Below are positions 63,243 to 64,000 of a stretch of 64,000 nt of DNA, piece by piece. Numbering within the stretch: position 1 is the stretch's first letter; every line of letters starts with the position of its first letter. Source of the stretch: Algibacter lectus. Lineage in GTDB: Bacteria > Bacteroidota > Bacteroidia > Flavobacteriales > Flavobacteriaceae. Location: assembly GCF_900112395.1 (NCBI RefSeq), contig NZ_FOLN01000012.1, positions 1-64,000 of the forward strand, given 5' to 3'. The notes under the pieces were generated by a model. The model did no database searches. It saw nothing but the letters and a program-made list of their open reading frames with translations, and had not been told where the DNA came from. Both the position numbers and the translations under genes were made by a program.

Positions 63243-63989
63243 TTAGTTTCTACCAGCCATAACGCCACCATCGGTATCCCAAATGGCACCTGTAACCCAT
63301 GATGCTTTGTCTGAAAGTAAGAATACAATGCTGTTTGCTACATCTTGAGATTCTCCAAAACGACCAATAGGGTGAAAGCCGTTAAAACCAACCAATGCTT
63401 CAGCTGCAGCTTGTTCTCCTCCAAAAACACCATGATACACAGGTGTGTTTACTAAGGCAGGAGATACGGCATTAACACGAATGTTATCTTCTGCTAATTC
63501 CATTGCTAAATGTTGTGTTAAAGAATGTAAACCTGCTTTTTGCATTGAATATGCTGTAGACGGTGTTGCTTTTACGGCTTGCTTTGCCCACATAGAACCT
63601 ACGTTTACAATAGATCCGCCTTGAGTAGCTTTCATCTTTTTAGCAGCACTTTGAGTGATGAAAAAGAACCCTCTATTTAAATCTAAATAAGAGTTGTAAT
63701 CTTCCATAGTATGGTCTAAAAATGGTTTTGGACCAAAAATACCAGAGGCATTTACTAGAAAATCTAAGTTTTCTAACTCTGAAATTTTAGATACTAATGC
63801 ATCTACTTCTTCTGTTTTAGAAATGTTTACGGCATGTTTAACTAAGTTTGGAGTATCCGCTACTTTGTCAATATTTCTACCGACAATATGTACAGTTGCA
63901 CCGCCTTCTAATAAGCTGTTTGCTGTTGCGTTACCAATACCACTTGTTCCGCCAATTACTAAGGCTACTTTGTTTTCGAATTCTTTCAT
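63243..63989 (-). CDS. short-chain dehydrogenase/reductase (SDR)
   Basis: 248 residues. Classical SDR: nucleotide motif GGTSGIG (13-19), the NAG-like NASG (VNASGIFGP), catalytic Ser in [10 protein letters not shown] and Tyr/Lys in [15 protein letters not shown] dehydrogenase for an unknown alcohol or ketone with NAD(P)H. The ATG at 63989 lies 11 bases from the window edge, so its promoter is not visible. Confidence 0.92.
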   Translation of the reverse strand: MKEFENKVALVIGGTSGIGNATANSLLEGGATVHIVGRNIDKVADTPNLVKHAVNISKTEEVDALVSKISELENLDFLVNASGIFGPKPFLDHTMEDYNSYLDLNRGFFFITQSAAKKMKATQGGSIVNVGSMWAKQAVKATPSTAYSMQKAGLHSLTQHLAMELAEDNIRVNAVSPALVNTPVYHGVFGGEQAAAEALVGFNGFHPIGRFGESQDVANSIVFLLSDKASWVTGAIWDTDGGVMAGRN

Positions 63990-64000
63990 GTTATTTATTT

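Noticed and set aside
1-64000. CRISPR array, prophage or insertion sequence
   Set aside because: No regularly spaced repeats, no Cas, capsid, integrase or transposase genes were found on either strand.

Overview
The window looks like chromosomal DNA of a member of the Flavobacteriaceae (Bacteroidota), probably from a marine clade. Supporting signs are the low GC content, near absence of Shine-Dalgarno sequences, promoters of the TTG-N18-20-TAnnTTTG type, a fused GatB/AspS gene, a GYDIA-type GHMP kinase, HYC_CC_PP and DUF4294 proteins, and secreted proteins carrying the QVGIGTT motif. Assignment below family level is not possible from the sequence alone.

Layout. (1) 1-343: 3' end of a 23S rRNA gene, 5S rRNA and a terminator, the tail of an rRNA operon. 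(2) 473-6938: a compact island of three genes plus a structured RNA: a WGR/armadillo-like repeat protein, a winged-helix/SWIM zinc-finger protein, a retron msr-msd region with recognisable a1/a2 arms and a long msd hairpin, and a retron-type reverse transcriptase with NAxxH, YVDD and VTG motifs. This matches the type XIII retron architecture (ARM + WHSWIM + RT) as I recall it, and is the highlight of the window. (3) 6971-7136: a candidate structured RNA, possibly 6S-Flavo. (4) 7157-15703: orphan TPR histidine kinase, queE, two paralogous secreted proteins, a HerA-like NTPase (DUF853), a lipoprotein, a YitT-family membrane protein and a GHMP kinase. (5) 15818-23828, minus strand: an envelope-biogenesis run of coaX, outer-membrane protein, TPR protein, lptC, small membrane protein, CNNM/CBS protein and a PpiD-like foldase. 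(6) tRNA-Phe at 24013-24088. (7) 24149-34434, minus strand: a copper/silver resistance cluster with HMA lipoprotein, CusB-like adaptor, CopA-like P-type ATPase, TolC-like channel, CusA-like RND pump and an HYC_CC_PP protein. (8) 34639-44446: DUF2911 and DUF202 proteins, gatB/aspS fusion, gatA, an unknown Asn-rich protein, a Bcr/CflA pump divergent from a Crp-family regulator, a YceI protein and a solo helicase domain. (9) 44449-47964: a three-subunit biotin-dependent acyl-CoA carboxylase. (10) 48128-52877: PrsW protease, NUDIX hydrolase, M42 peptidase, DUF4294, hemolysin III/PAQR, GNAT and DUF4268 proteins. (11) 52928-58116: kynurenine catabolism (kynU, kmo, 3-hydroxyanthranilate dioxygenase, ACMSD-like amidohydrolase) with an O-methyltransferase. 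(12) 58245-63989: sensor kinase, lipoprotein, methyltransferase, two paralogous lipoprotein alpha/beta hydrolases and a short-chain dehydrogenase.

The genes form several coherent units: anti-phage defence (the retron), lipopolysaccharide and outer-membrane assembly, copper efflux, tRNA-dependent amidation, acyl-CoA carboxylation and tryptophan/kynurenine degradation. No insertion sequence, prophage, integrase or CRISPR array was seen. Short dispersed palindromic elements occur, one of them in frame inside the RND pump. Gene starts were moved from the longest ORF to an internal ATG where a signal peptide, promoter spacing or RNA overlap argued for it; those choices are stated in each entry.
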